A stretch of 64,000 nt of DNA from NCBI GenBank assembly GCA_964501365.1, contig CAZCST010000006.1, positions 62,001 through 126,000 of the forward strand, written 5' to 3'. The stretch is from CAZAMB01 sp964501365 (GTDB lineage Bacteria; Planctomycetota; Phycisphaerae; UBA1845). A program made the translations under genes and the position numbers. The notes beneath the pieces were generated by a model. It was given only the letters and a program-made list of their open reading frames with translations. It had not been told where the DNA came from and did no database searches. Of this stretch, positions 8,183 through 16,728 are shown piece by piece (within the stretch, counting starts at the first letter, position 1; each line of letters opens with the position of its first letter).

Positions 8183-9877
8183 TCATTTTGACCCATGCGA
8201 ATCCAAATTGGCTGTCGCCTGCGATCGATCCCAGTTCCAGTCAATTGACTCGATGGGCGCATCCTTGCGGGCCAGGACGAACATGATCGGCTTGCCGGTC
8301 GCGTCGTTGAAATCCCAACCCGCAGGTTCATCATAATACTTGCGCAGGAAAGATTTCCATTCCTCAAAAGGCTCCTGATCGAAAACCACAAGAATCAGGC
8401 GTGGCGGCGACGCCTCAAGTTCGGAGATGAGCGTCCGGCGACGCTGGTCTGCGCCCCGCATTGCGGAATGCAGGCCGGTAATCATGGTGTACCGGGAAGC
8501 GCATTTCCTTTTCGCGTAGTAGTAAATGGCCGCATCGCTGCCGTACACGAAAATTGTATCACCCGGCGACGTGACGCGGGCGACGTTCTCGCCTTGTGCC
8601 CGCCCCCAGAAGTCGCGGGTGTTGTATCGCTCGATGGTGATGTCCAATTCCTTCTTCTTGAGATAGTGCACGTACTGCATCGCAAAGATCGCGGAAATCG
8701 TCAAGCCGGAAGCGATGACGGCTACGGTGGCTGCCGGCTTGCGATAGGGAATGATTTCGGCGGATGCGTGAAGCAGCGCCACAATCAAGAGCGAAACCGC
8801 GATGACCGCAGGTGGAATCAGTAGATAATAGTAGTGCGGCCAGAACCGCCCCGGCAGGCATACGGCAACGTAGCCCGCCAGCAGCAGGGCCGCCACCTGA
8901 ACAATCACTGCGCGGGGTCGAATGACCGCCCTGACAACCAACCAGACCAATGCGGCGGCCGCTCCAATCCAAAGAGGAAATGCGCTGTCGAAGATGTGAG
9001 CGAACCGCGGCGGATCGAAAAAAGTCCAAAATCGCACAAAGAATGAATCTTCGGTGCGGGCGTAATCAAGATTGACGAGGAAAACGGCCTCCATAAATTC
9101 GTGCAACCGATGCGTTGCGGCAAAATAGCCAAGAGTCCCCGCCCAAATCAGAGCCGGAGCGGCCGCAAAACACGCCAGCGCGGTGAACAGCGTTCGGAGG
9201 CGAGTGGCGCGATCCAGGGTTCGTGCCCCCGCAATGATCCCGATGGCAAGGAAGACCCAATACGCCGCCATGTTTGTCTTGAAGAGGGATGCGACGCCCA
9301 GCGCGAGCCCGGCTGCAAACGTGCAGAACATACGGTGGCCCGGGCTGCAGGGTTCGAAGAAAAAATGCGGAAGGGAATGATCCTTCGATGTGAGCGGAGC
9401 AATTTCGCACTCGCCCGACCATCCGCGCAGGGCCAGCCACCAGGCCGCGAGCACCAGGGTGTTCATGTAGATTTCCCGGTTGGCGCCTTCGCCGCCCGTG
9501 CCGGGATCGGAAGAGACAACGCAAAAGAGAATGGCTCCGAGCAGCGCTGCGGGGCGGCCTGAGATGCGGCGTAGAATTCCAAGGATCAGCAACAATGAAG
9601 CGGCGGAAAATGCGGTCGCCAGCCAGCGAAACGTCAGAGGAGAATCGCCAAATAGCGCGGTCCCTGCTGCGAACAGCATGAACACACCGGGGGGTTGATG
9701 GTCCCACACATCGATGTACAGCCTGTCGCCCTGGAGCAGCCTGCCGCCGATGTACGCGTAATTCGCCTCGTCGGTTTCGAGTGGAAGGTGAAATGCGTGC
9801 AGTCGGAACATGACGAGTACGACGCACGCCGCCAGCACGATCACGGCGTCCACGAATTTGGGACGGGACAAGGTCAT
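8183..9877 (-). CDS. GT-C family glycosyltransferase, ArnT/PMT-like (lipid-linked sugar donor)
   Basis: A 564-residue integral membrane protein with about ten to twelve hydrophobic segments. The first periplasmic loop carries the GT-C pattern ETDEANYAYIGGRLLQG followed by DVWDHQPPGVF, the acidic loop used by polyprenyl-phosphate-sugar transferases. GANREIYMNTLVLAAWWLAL is also typical of the PMT_2/glycosyltransferase-39-like families. A soluble C-terminal region (~120 residues, including DTIFVYGSDAAIYYYAKRK) faces the periplasm. The acceptor (lipid, protein or polysaccharide) is unknown. The ATG at 9877 (MTLSRPKFVDAV) was preferred over an upstream TTG at 9919. It is divergent from lptB. Confidence 0.82.
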   Translation of the reverse strand: MTLSRPKFVDAVIVLAACVVLVMFRLHAFHLPLETDEANYAYIGGRLLQGDRLYIDVWDHQPPGVFMLFAAGTALFGDSPLTFRWLATAFSAASLLLILGILRRISGRPAALLGAILFCVVSSDPGTGGEGANREIYMNTLVLAAWWLALRGWSGECEIAPLTSKDHSLPHFFFEPCSPGHRMFCTFAAGLALGVASLFKTNMAAYWVFLAIGIIAGARTLDRATRLRTLFTALACFAAAPALIWAGTLGYFAATHRLHEFMEAVFLVNLDYARTEDSFFVRFWTFFDPPRFAHIFDSAFPLWIGAAAALVWLVVRAVIRPRAVIVQVAALLLAGYVAVCLPGRFWPHYYYLLIPPAVIAVSLLIVALLHASAEIIPYRKPAATVAVIASGLTISAIFAMQYVHYLKKKELDITIERYNTRDFWGRAQGENVARVTSPGDTIFVYGSDAAIYYYAKRKCASRYTMITGLHSAMRGADQRRRTLISELEASPPRLILVVFDQEPFEEWKSFLRKYYDEPAGWDFNDATGKPIMFVLARKDAPIESIDWNWDRSQATANLDSHGSK

Positions 9878-10037
9878 CAGTGCTATGGAAGCGGAGAAGA
9901 AGGAAAAGGTCAAAAGCAAGAACCATAGACAGCAGGCAATTGCTCATCAGCTTTCGCAGGGACGCATTTTATGGTAACAAATGCAGGCATCGGGCGTGGC
10001 GCGTCCGGAATCTCGGTAAGACTTGAACGTTTGACCA

Positions 10038-10790
10038 ATGCCCGCACAACAAACCCTTCTTGAAGCCCGCAACCTCGTCAAGCGATACGACGGCAGGCCG
10101 GTCGTGGATCAACTGTCCTACACGGTCGGGCGGGGCGAGATTGTCGGCCTGCTGGGCCGCAATGGGGCGGGAAAAACCACGACATTTCGCATGACGGTGG
10201 GGATCATCGACGCCGACGACGGCAGCGTGGTCTTCGACGGACAGGACGTCACGGTCATGCCCATGTACAAGCGGGCACAGCTGGGCATGGGCTATCTTTC
10301 GCAGGAACCCAGCGTCTTTCAGCGGCTCAGCGTCGAAGACAACCTCATCGCGATCCTCGAAACCATGCCGCTGTCCCGCGCCGAGCGAAGGGATCGCGCC
10401 GAGCAGCTCATCAAACAATTCGGACTGGTCACGCAGCGCAAGCAGCTCGCCCGCACGCTCTCGGGCGGCGAACGTCGCAAGCTGGAAATCGCTCGGGCAC
10501 TGGTGACCGAGCCCAAGCTCATCATGCTCGACGAGCCATTCAGCGGCGTGGACCCCAAGGCGGTCGAGGACTTGCAGGTCGAGATTCTTCGTTTGAAACG
10601 CGACCGGGGCATCGCCATTCTGCTCACCGATCATAATGTCCGCGAAACGCTTCGCGTGACCGATCGCAGCTACATCATCAATGAAGGACACAAACTGGCC
10701 GAGGGTTCTCCGCGCGACATCATCCGCGATGAGCGCGTCCGCGCCATTTATCTGGGCAGCAGCTTTCGCGGGGACGAATTCGACCGATGA
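10038..10790 (+). CDS. lptB: LPS export ABC transporter ATP-binding protein
   Basis: The cytoplasmic ATPase of the LptB2FG complex that extracts lipopolysaccharide from the inner membrane. All ABC motifs are present: Walker A GRNGAGKTTT (residues 40-49), Q-loop YLSQEPSVF (~86-94), signature LSGGERRK (141-148), Walker B LIMLDEPF (161-168) and the switch His in TDHNVRET. The LSQEPSVFQRLSVEDN stretch and YLG near the end are typical of LptB rather than other ABC ATPases. Length (250) is normal for the family. It implies an LPS-type outer membrane. Its stop overlaps the start of the M50 gene by four bases (ATGA). Confidence 0.92.
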   Translation: MPAQQTLLEARNLVKRYDGRPVVDQLSYTVGRGEIVGLLGRNGAGKTTTFRMTVGIIDADDGSVVFDGQDVTVMPMYKRAQLGMGYLSQEPSVFQRLSVEDNLIAILETMPLSRAERRDRAEQLIKQFGLVTQRKQLARTLSGGERRKLEIARALVTEPKLIMLDEPFSGVDPKAVEDLQVEILRLKRDRGIAILLTDHNVRETLRVTDRSYIINEGHKLAEGSPRDIIRDERVRAIYLGSSFRGDEFDR

Positions 10791-12151
10791 GCGATGCACG
10801 GGCAGCGGCAACGCACTGGAAGGACACGCAGGGCCGCGACTATCAGGTCTACCTCGAACCCGGGCACATTCGCCTCGAAGGCGGCGACGCCGCCATCGAA
10901 CTTCCGCGCGAACGATGGCCGCTCGATCTCTACATTGCCCGATATTTGAGCGGCTTTCTGGTGCGCGTCGAAACCTTCGCCCAAAGCGTTCAATTCATCC
11001 TGACAGAGGCCCAGGCAGAGCACTTGATCTCCTTAATCGCGCCACCGCCGCATCCAGAGGCGCCGGCGACGACAGCCACTTCGGAACCTGCGATTCAGGA
11101 ATCGACGCCGGCCGCACAGGACCTTCTCTGGCCGAAAGTCTCGCCTTTGGCTGTGTGGGCGCTGATCTGCTCGGCGCTGACGTTTATTCCTGTGATCGGA
11201 TGGCTGCCGGCGCTCGCCACTCTCATCCTGTTGGTCCTTCATCGATCGCTGGTTCGTCGTTCGGCAGCGATGGCGCACTCCCGCAGGTTGTGCATGGCGG
11301 CATTTCTTTTTTTGATTGTCGGCACAGGCGTTTCCATCCTGGCCGTGTGGAGCCTTCGCAGCCACGGCGCGGGTGATTTGGAACACACAAGCTTCCTCTC
11401 GGCGCCCCCGCCTGCGCCTGAGCAAAACTGGGGAATGATCATCTGCGGAATTCTGGTCGTCCTTGCGTCGCTGAGCGTGCACGAGTGCGCTCACGCGATC
11501 ACGGCATGGTGGCTGGGGGATTCACTGGCGAGGTCGCAGGGCCGTGTGACCCTCAATCCCCTGGCCCACATCGATCCGGTCGGGACGGTGCTCCTGCCGA
11601 TCATCCTGGCTGTTTCGAAAGCCCCGATTTTTTTCGGCTATGCCCGGCCGGTCCCGGTGTATGTGGAGACGCTTCCGCGATACCGGCGTGCGCATATCCT
11701 CATCTCCATTGCGGGGCCGGGATCGAATCTCCTGCTGGCCGCCGCGTCGATGGCATTACTACTGGGTGGCGTGTGCGCGCTGCGCCTGGCCGTTCCCGGC
11801 GCAGCGGTGAAGTATCTGGCTGCAATCAGCGTAACCGTCCCGGTCGAAGCGTCCGGATTTGCACTCGCCTCCTACTTCGGAGTGGCGTGCACACTGCTGA
11901 AACTGAGTTTTTTCGTCAATGTCGCCCTCGCGTTCTTCAACATGATCCCCATTCCCCCGCTCGATGGTTCGTGGGTTCTGGAACACCTCTTTCCTCGAAC
12001 GCTGGGGCGCGTGTATGCCGTCATCCGGCCCTACGGATTCCTCATCTTTGTGCTCGCCCTCTACAGTGATGTGCTAAGCTATCTTCGCCTGCCCGTGGAT
12101 TTGGTGCTGGGCACGGGTCTGGCGCTCCTCGCGAAGGCGACGGGTTGGTAA
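10787..12151 (+). CDS. Site-2-protease-like (M50) intramembrane zinc metalloprotease with extra N-terminal domain
   Basis: A 454-residue membrane protein. The C-terminal half is an S2P/M50 core: the zinc-binding HECAH (H232-H236) in a membrane helix, NPLAHIDPVGT (D263) and the second motif NMIPIPPLDG in a later helix. The N-terminal ~115 residues are soluble and unlike the M50 family. A pair of helices (WALICSALTFIPVIGW and FLFLIVGTGVSILAVW) resembles the DUF4190-type membrane hairpin. S2P-type enzymes cleave membrane-bound regulators, and the soluble domain may choose the substrate (inference). It is translationally coupled to lptB, which hints at envelope-stress control. No PDZ domain was seen. 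Confidence 0.85.
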   Translation: MSDARAAATHWKDTQGRDYQVYLEPGHIRLEGGDAAIELPRERWPLDLYIARYLSGFLVRVETFAQSVQFILTEAQAEHLISLIAPPPHPEAPATTATSEPAIQESTPAAQDLLWPKVSPLAVWALICSALTFIPVIGWLPALATLILLVLHRSLVRRSAAMAHSRRLCMAAFLFLIVGTGVSILAVWSLRSHGAGDLEHTSFLSAPPPAPEQNWGMIICGILVVLASLSVHECAHAITAWWLGDSLARSQGRVTLNPLAHIDPVGTVLLPIILAVSKAPIFFGYARPVPVYVETLPRYRRAHILISIAGPGSNLLLAAASMALLLGGVCALRLAVPGAAVKYLAAISVTVPVEASGFALASYFGVACTLLKLSFFVNVALAFFNMIPIPPLDGSWVLEHLFPRTLGRVYAVIRPYGFLIFVLALYSDVLSYLRLPVDLVLGTGLALLAKATGW

Positions 12152-12157
12152 TCGTTG

Positions 12158-13075
12158 CTATGTTGTTTCGGGTTTCAACACTCGGATGGCATTGGGCACG
12201 ACTTCGATCGACACGGTGGTCCGCGTGAGGCGCTCGCCATCGGCCCACATGTCCATGATTGGCTCGGTGGTGATCTTCACGTGGCGTGAACGCAGAAAAT
12301 GAACGATGGGCAGATCGACGTGATTGCCGGCCATCACTTTGGGCAGCAGCGTGAAGGCCTTCAGTCGCGGTACGGGGTCGATCAGGCAGAGGTCGAGCAG
12401 GCCGTCCGCCGGGTCGGCGTGCGGCACGATGCGCATGTTCCCGCCGTAGACTGGCGTGTTGGCCGTTGAGGCCATGAAAAGCTCGCGCTCCATGACGCCA
12501 AAGTCACCTTCGATGCGCATCCAGCGCGGCTTGTATCGTGCCAGCACCCGCAGTGCGCCGACGACATACGCTGGAGTGCCACGCAGTGGCAGTTGCATCT
12601 CATCCACCAGGCTGGACACGTCGGCATCGACGCCCAGCGCCGCGACTGTGCAAAAGTAGCGCCCATTCGCCCGCCCCAAATCGACGAATTGAGGCTGGCC
12701 GCGAAGCAACGCCGCCACAATGGATTCAGGCTCGGCTTTGATCCCCATCGCCCGGGCAAAATCGTTGCACCTACCGGCGGGTGCGAGCCCCAGGGCCGGG
12801 CACGCGTCGCCCATTTCGCGGCGGATCACGGCCAGCGTCCCGGCCACTTCCTGCACCGTGCCGTCGCCTCCGCACGCGACGACGCAGTCCGGCGGCGTCA
12901 CCGCGCGGCACGCCTCACGAATGGCTTTTTCGGCTTCTCCCTTTTTCAGGGTGTCAAAGACGTCAGTGCCGGCCCCCGCTCGATTCAGGAGTCCCCGCAC
13001 CGCCTCAAAAGTGCTGGTCGCGCGGCCGCGTCCCGACTCGGGATTGGAGATGATCAGAAATCGGCTTGGCTTCAT
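12158..13075 (-). CDS. Diacylglycerol/lipid kinase family protein
   Basis: A 305-residue DAGK-catalytic-fold enzyme expected to phosphorylate a lipid hydroxyl using ATP. It has the nucleotide motif GGDGT (residues 69-73), the N-terminal FLIISNPESGRGR and a late DGLLDLCLIDPVPR segment typical of the YegS/DgkB family. The usual PxGTxNDFAR motif reads PAGRCNDFARAMG here, an Arg-Cys change in the loop. It is the last gene of the lipid operon, seven bases after the LarA-like gene, so its substrate may be the (ether) glycerolipid made upstream (inference). It converges on the M50 gene with a six-base gap. Confidence 0.85.
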   Translation of the reverse strand: MKPSRFLIISNPESGRGRATSTFEAVRGLLNRAGAGTDVFDTLKKGEAEKAIREACRAVTPPDCVVACGGDGTVQEVAGTLAVIRREMGDACPALGLAPAGRCNDFARAMGIKAEPESIVAALLRGQPQFVDLGRANGRYFCTVAALGVDADVSSLVDEMQLPLRGTPAYVVGALRVLARYKPRWMRIEGDFGVMERELFMASTANTPVYGGNMRIVPHADPADGLLDLCLIDPVPRLKAFTLLPKVMAGNHVDLPIVHFLRSRHVKITTEPIMDMWADGERLTRTTVSIEVVPNAIRVLKPETT

Positions 13076-13082
13076 GTCGAAC

Positions 13083-14675
13083 TCAGGCGGGCAGCTTGCA
13101 CATGATCACCGGCGGGCAGTGGTAATAGGCGATGCTCGCGCCTTGCCCCGCAAAATCACGGGCCATGCCGATGGCGGAGTCCATTGTCGGGGCGATCGCG
13201 AAGCCAAGCCGGCTGGCGGCCTCGTGGTTGCGCGGGGCGACGACGATCACCTTACCCAGATGGGCCATGCCGTGAGCGCCCCAATACCACATATAGAATG
13301 GATGCACTCCGTGATAGGCGTAGGACTTGCGGTACAGCTCCCGGTATTTTTCGTTCTCCGCGTAGGACTTCTCGAAGCGGTGCTCCAGCTCGCGCGGGCT
13401 GCGCGTCTGCGGCAACAGGTCGTGGTAGAAATCGTAATACGAAGGGTGATGCAGGCGATTGAATTCGTCGGTGATCGGATAGTCGATGATCATCACGCCG
13501 CCTTTGCGGACCAGCGGTTTATTGCGGTAGAAGTTGAAGAAGTAGCCCGCGGAAAGGCATTGCACCAGGATCGGATTCAGGATCGAGTTCACGTTGTACG
13601 GTCCGATCGAGGGCAGCCCGACAAGCATGATTTCGTATTGATGCGGCACCTCGACCTCGGCCTGCCGGTCCACGTTGGTCAGCGTGCGCTGGTGTACTGC
13701 GCCAGTCTCGCCGGCATGCACTCCGGTCAACCCATAAGGCGCGGGTAGCGCGCTATAGGCTTTTCGCCGCAGGCCGCCCGGCAGGAGGCTCAAGCCAATC
13801 CGGCTGCCGTGGAAATTCAGATGGTCCAGCATGCCCCACGCCTGCTCGCGCTTCTGCAGAAAGCCCAGCATCGAATGAAACAGGTCGCCGTTGAGCGTCG
13901 TTTCAATGGTGAAAATCTTGACCTGTTTGGCAACGATTTCGCCCATCCGTTCGCACGAGCGATGAAAATCGCTGTTGGGCGGGTCCATATAGCTCGATTC
14001 GTGCAGCATGGTGTGACAGTTGTGATGGTGTCGCACGCAGCGATAGGTGGCCAGCCCCACCGGGACCGACTTGTGCCCGCCGTCCATCGTGACCAGGTTG
14101 ATGTTGACGTAGATCAGCAGATCAGATTCCGCTGCCCGGCGGTTGATCTCGACCACTTCGCCCTTGGGCGTTTCGCCGAGGAACAGATTTCCCTTGGGGT
14201 CCTCAGCGTCGTGGTTATAGAGCTTGGCGGGCCAGAATCGTTTGAAAATTGCAGGGCCTACGAAATGCCGAAGCTCCTGGGGCGTGTTGCGGCGGTGCAG
14301 GCAGATCGCGTTGATCAGCTCGATATCGGTGACGCCCGCGCGGTCCAGGCGCTCCAGCACGATCTCCATCACCGACTGACGGATGTCCGGGGCCTGCATG
14401 CGCGGCAGCGGCAGCGACACGTCGTCGAAGGCGATCGTCACCTTCATCCCCGGTCGCAGCAGGGCGTCCAGCGGTTCGCTGCCCAGCGGATGGTCGATGG
14501 CATGTTCGATGGCCGCGCGGCGATCAGGCACCGGAGCCAGCGGCTCATTCGGATAGACGACGTCCGTGCCTACCGGCAGACGGTGCCGCGTATACCCTTC
14601 GCCGCGATGGAACAGGAACGGCGGATCATCGCTGGTGACAGAGTGAATATTTGAATGTCCATTTTGTTTGCTCAT
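13083..14675 (-). CDS. LarA-like (DUF2088 lactate-racemase N-terminal domain) protein
   Basis: About 530 residues, somewhat longer than LarA (~420-430). Family landmarks are present: FDDVSLPLPRM (equivalent of the DDxTRPTP loop), HRRNTPQELRHFVG, YNHDAED (the LarA His-Asp region) and GGHKSVPVGLA (equivalent of the conserved SGG-K-PG loop). LarA uses a nickel-pincer nucleotide to racemise 2-hydroxy acids by hydride transfer. Whether this one binds that cofactor is unknown, and no larB, larC or larE is in the window. It sits in the lipid operon: its ATG overlaps the stop of the dehydrogenase gene by one base (TGATG), and a lipid kinase follows after seven bases. A hydroxy-acid or alcohol redox role on a lipid precursor is inferred. 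Confidence 0.8.
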   Translation of the reverse strand: MSKQNGHSNIHSVTSDDPPFLFHRGEGYTRHRLPVGTDVVYPNEPLAPVPDRRAAIEHAIDHPLGSEPLDALLRPGMKVTIAFDDVSLPLPRMQAPDIRQSVMEIVLERLDRAGVTDIELINAICLHRRNTPQELRHFVGPAIFKRFWPAKLYNHDAEDPKGNLFLGETPKGEVVEINRRAAESDLLIYVNINLVTMDGGHKSVPVGLATYRCVRHHHNCHTMLHESSYMDPPNSDFHRSCERMGEIVAKQVKIFTIETTLNGDLFHSMLGFLQKREQAWGMLDHLNFHGSRIGLSLLPGGLRRKAYSALPAPYGLTGVHAGETGAVHQRTLTNVDRQAEVEVPHQYEIMLVGLPSIGPYNVNSILNPILVQCLSAGYFFNFYRNKPLVRKGGVMIIDYPITDEFNRLHHPSYYDFYHDLLPQTRSPRELEHRFEKSYAENEKYRELYRKSYAYHGVHPFYMWYWGAHGMAHLGKVIVVAPRNHEAASRLGFAIAPTMDSAIGMARDFAGQGASIAYYHCPPVIMCKLPA

Positions 14676-15913
14676 CAATTCCGCCCGTCCTGCGGTGCGA
14701 CTACCGTTTTGACCACCTTGCTTCGTCCGGTCGATAAAGCCTGCTGGATGGCCGCCCTGTACTGTCGGAGCGGAAACGGTGTTCCCACCAGTTTCGCAAA
14801 CCGCGGTGCGCGATCCTTCATCAGCTCCAGGGCGACCTCGAACGTATCCCTGCCGCCGCGCGCGCCTTCGCGTCCATAAGCATACGCAGCCTGCACGGTC
14901 AGTTCCTTGAACCAGATCGGCGTCCAGTCCACGCCGCGCGGCATTCCCGGCATGCCGACGAGGGCAAATGTGCCGCCGCTGCGCGTGAACCGCACTCCGT
15001 CATCGATCGATTCGGAAGAGGCCACACAATCGAACACCGCATCGGCGCCGCCGATGACCATGGGCTTGCCGAGCTGGGCCTCATGCACCTCCGCGGCGAG
15101 CGCCTTCGCCCAAAGCCCATACCTCGCCTTGAGATCCCGGGGCGAATCGAGCAATGCATCCGCGCCTAGCTCCTGTGCGAGCCGACGCTGATGATCGTAC
15201 CGCGCGACCGCGACAATGCGAGCCGGACAGCCAATCGCCCGAAGCGCGGCAATGATCAGCAGCCCGATCGAACCGCATCCGATCACGAGGGCGGTCTGGC
15301 CCTTTTCCGCGGTTATTTGCAGCGCCGCGTGTAAAGCGCACGCAAACGGCTCGATGAGCACGGCCGCCTCATCCGGTATTTCCGGCGGCACCTTGTACAC
15401 CTGCGATTCGTGGGCGATGAGGCTTTCGCTGAATCCTCCGCCTGTGTCGCGGCAAAACCCCGTCTGAATCCCCGCCGAAATCACGCCGCGCGTCACGTTT
15501 CGACAAAGGGCCGCATTGCCATCGGCGCATTGCGAACACTTTGACTCGATTCCGCGCACGACGCACCCGAGCGCGGGCTTCAATACGACCCGGTCGCCGA
15601 CCCTTGCCCGCGTTACCGCCGAGCCCGCGTGCGTCACGACACCGACCACTTCGTGTCCCATGGTGAACGGCATCGACGTGACCGGCGAAAGATAGGGAGT
15701 CCCCTTTGCGCAAATGGTGGCCAGGTCCGATCCGCAAATGCCCGTCAGCGTCGGTGCAATCCGCATCCAACCTTCGTTGGGCAGCTTCGGCTCCGGCAAA
15801 TCGACCAGCGAAATCGTCGCGGCCGCGCCAGTGCAGAGCGACTTCATGCGTGAGCCCAGCAGCTTGAGCAGCGCATAACGTGGAACACTTTTGCGATATT
15901 GCAGTGCTTTCAT
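14675..15913 (-). CDS. Zinc-dependent alcohol dehydrogenase (MDR superfamily)
   Basis: A 412-residue medium-chain dehydrogenase. It has GICGSDLATI with the first catalytic zinc Cys, GHEVVG with the zinc His, four cysteines of a structural zinc lobe (VVRGIESKCSQCADGNAALC) and the NAD(P) dinucleotide motif GCGSIGLL. It is closest in pattern to threonine/sorbitol-dehydrogenase-like MDRs, with a long N-terminal lead-in (~35 residues). The ATG at 15913 (MKALQYRKSV) overlaps the HAD gene stop by four bases (ATGA), so the two are translationally coupled. In the operon it could oxidise or reduce the fatty alcohol/aldehyde or a glycerol-derived keto group (inference). Confidence 0.88.
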   Translation of the reverse strand: MKALQYRKSVPRYALLKLLGSRMKSLCTGAAATISLVDLPEPKLPNEGWMRIAPTLTGICGSDLATICAKGTPYLSPVTSMPFTMGHEVVGVVTHAGSAVTRARVGDRVVLKPALGCVVRGIESKCSQCADGNAALCRNVTRGVISAGIQTGFCRDTGGGFSESLIAHESQVYKVPPEIPDEAAVLIEPFACALHAALQITAEKGQTALVIGCGSIGLLIIAALRAIGCPARIVAVARYDHQRRLAQELGADALLDSPRDLKARYGLWAKALAAEVHEAQLGKPMVIGGADAVFDCVASSESIDDGVRFTRSGGTFALVGMPGMPRGVDWTPIWFKELTVQAAYAYGREGARGGRDTFEVALELMKDRAPRFAKLVGTPFPLRQYRAAIQQALSTGRSKVVKTVVAPQDGRN

Positions 15914-16671
15914 GGCTGCTTTCGATGAATGGAATGTTCGATGGGCCAGTGGTGGATGGGCCAATGACGCTTACCCGCCAGCATGCGCAGTTTCCTGTCA
16001 GGATTCACCGCGTGGGGAAAGCCAACGGCCTCCAGCATTGGTACATCCGCCATCGAGTCGCCGTATGCATGACACTGCGTCATATCCAGCCCGTGCTCGT
16101 TGGCGTATCGCAACATTCGCGTTCGTTTTTCCTCGGCAATCACCGGCCCGCCCACCAGCTCTCCCGTGAAGCGCCCGGCCTGCTCCGCAAGCGTTGCCGC
16201 CAATACGTCAGCCCCACCAAGGTCGCGGGCCAGGGATTCCATCAAAAAATCGAGCGACCCTGTCACCAACACAATGCGCATGCCGGGCCTTCGATGTTCA
16301 GCAATCGCCTCGCGCGCGCCGACAAGCCACTTTCCCTTCGCAATCGCTCGCACGCAATCCGTCGCCGCTGACTTGGTCGTCTCCGCAGGCAAGCCAGCGT
16401 AATTGCGATACACGATCCGATTGAGGAGCCTGCGATCGAATGTATCGAGTATGAGATAAGCCACGCACTTCGCCATGAACCAAGGATACCAGATGCACGT
16501 TTTCCACCGGGGCATGTGCCGCAGCTTGAAGTGGATGAAATAGTGAACGATCGTCGTTGCGATGATCGTGCCATCCACGTCGAAAAAGGCCGCTGACCTG
16601 CACTGATTTGGAGCGAATTTGTCATCCTGAGCGCAGCGAAGGATCTCATTCTCTGTGCGCTTCAGATGCAT
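15910..16671 (-). CDS. HAD-superfamily subfamily IB phosphatase
   Basis: A 253-residue phosphatase-fold protein. Motif I is FFDVDGT (residues ~29-35), motif II LVTGS, and motifs III/IV are the Lys in AEEKR and YGDSMADVPML, all as in SerB-like HAD-IB enzymes that often act on lipid intermediates. A hydrophobic stretch (WYPWFMAKCVAYLIL) matches the membrane-proximal cap of such enzymes. The first ~18 codons, including the only usable ATG, come from the palindromic repeat at 16621-16689; there is no ATG, GTG or TTG between the repeat and FFDVDGT. It lies 57 bases after the multidomain lipid enzyme and overlaps the dehydrogenase. Confidence 0.88.
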   Translation of the reverse strand: MHLKRTENEILRCAQDDKFAPNQCRSAAFFDVDGTIIATTIVHYFIHFKLRHMPRWKTCIWYPWFMAKCVAYLILDTFDRRLLNRIVYRNYAGLPAETTKSAATDCVRAIAKGKWLVGAREAIAEHRRPGMRIVLVTGSLDFLMESLARDLGGADVLAATLAEQAGRFTGELVGGPVIAEEKRTRMLRYANEHGLDMTQCHAYGDSMADVPMLEAVGFPHAVNPDRKLRMLAGKRHWPIHHWPIEHSIHRKQP

Positions 16672-16689
16672 CGCTTCGCTCAGAATGAC
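16621..16689. repeat. Palindromic repeat, copy A (69 bp)
   Basis: Left arm GTCATCCTGAGCGCAGCGA and right arm TCGCTTCGCTCAGAATGAC are inverted copies of each other with two mismatches in 19. A GGATCT box follows the left arm. It spans the 5' end of the HAD phosphatase gene and supplies its start codon. Related copies are at 19973 and 21117. Confidence 0.85.
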
Positions 16690-16728
16690 ATCCTTTCCTT
16701 ATTGACGGAAATGATTTCCCATATCTGC

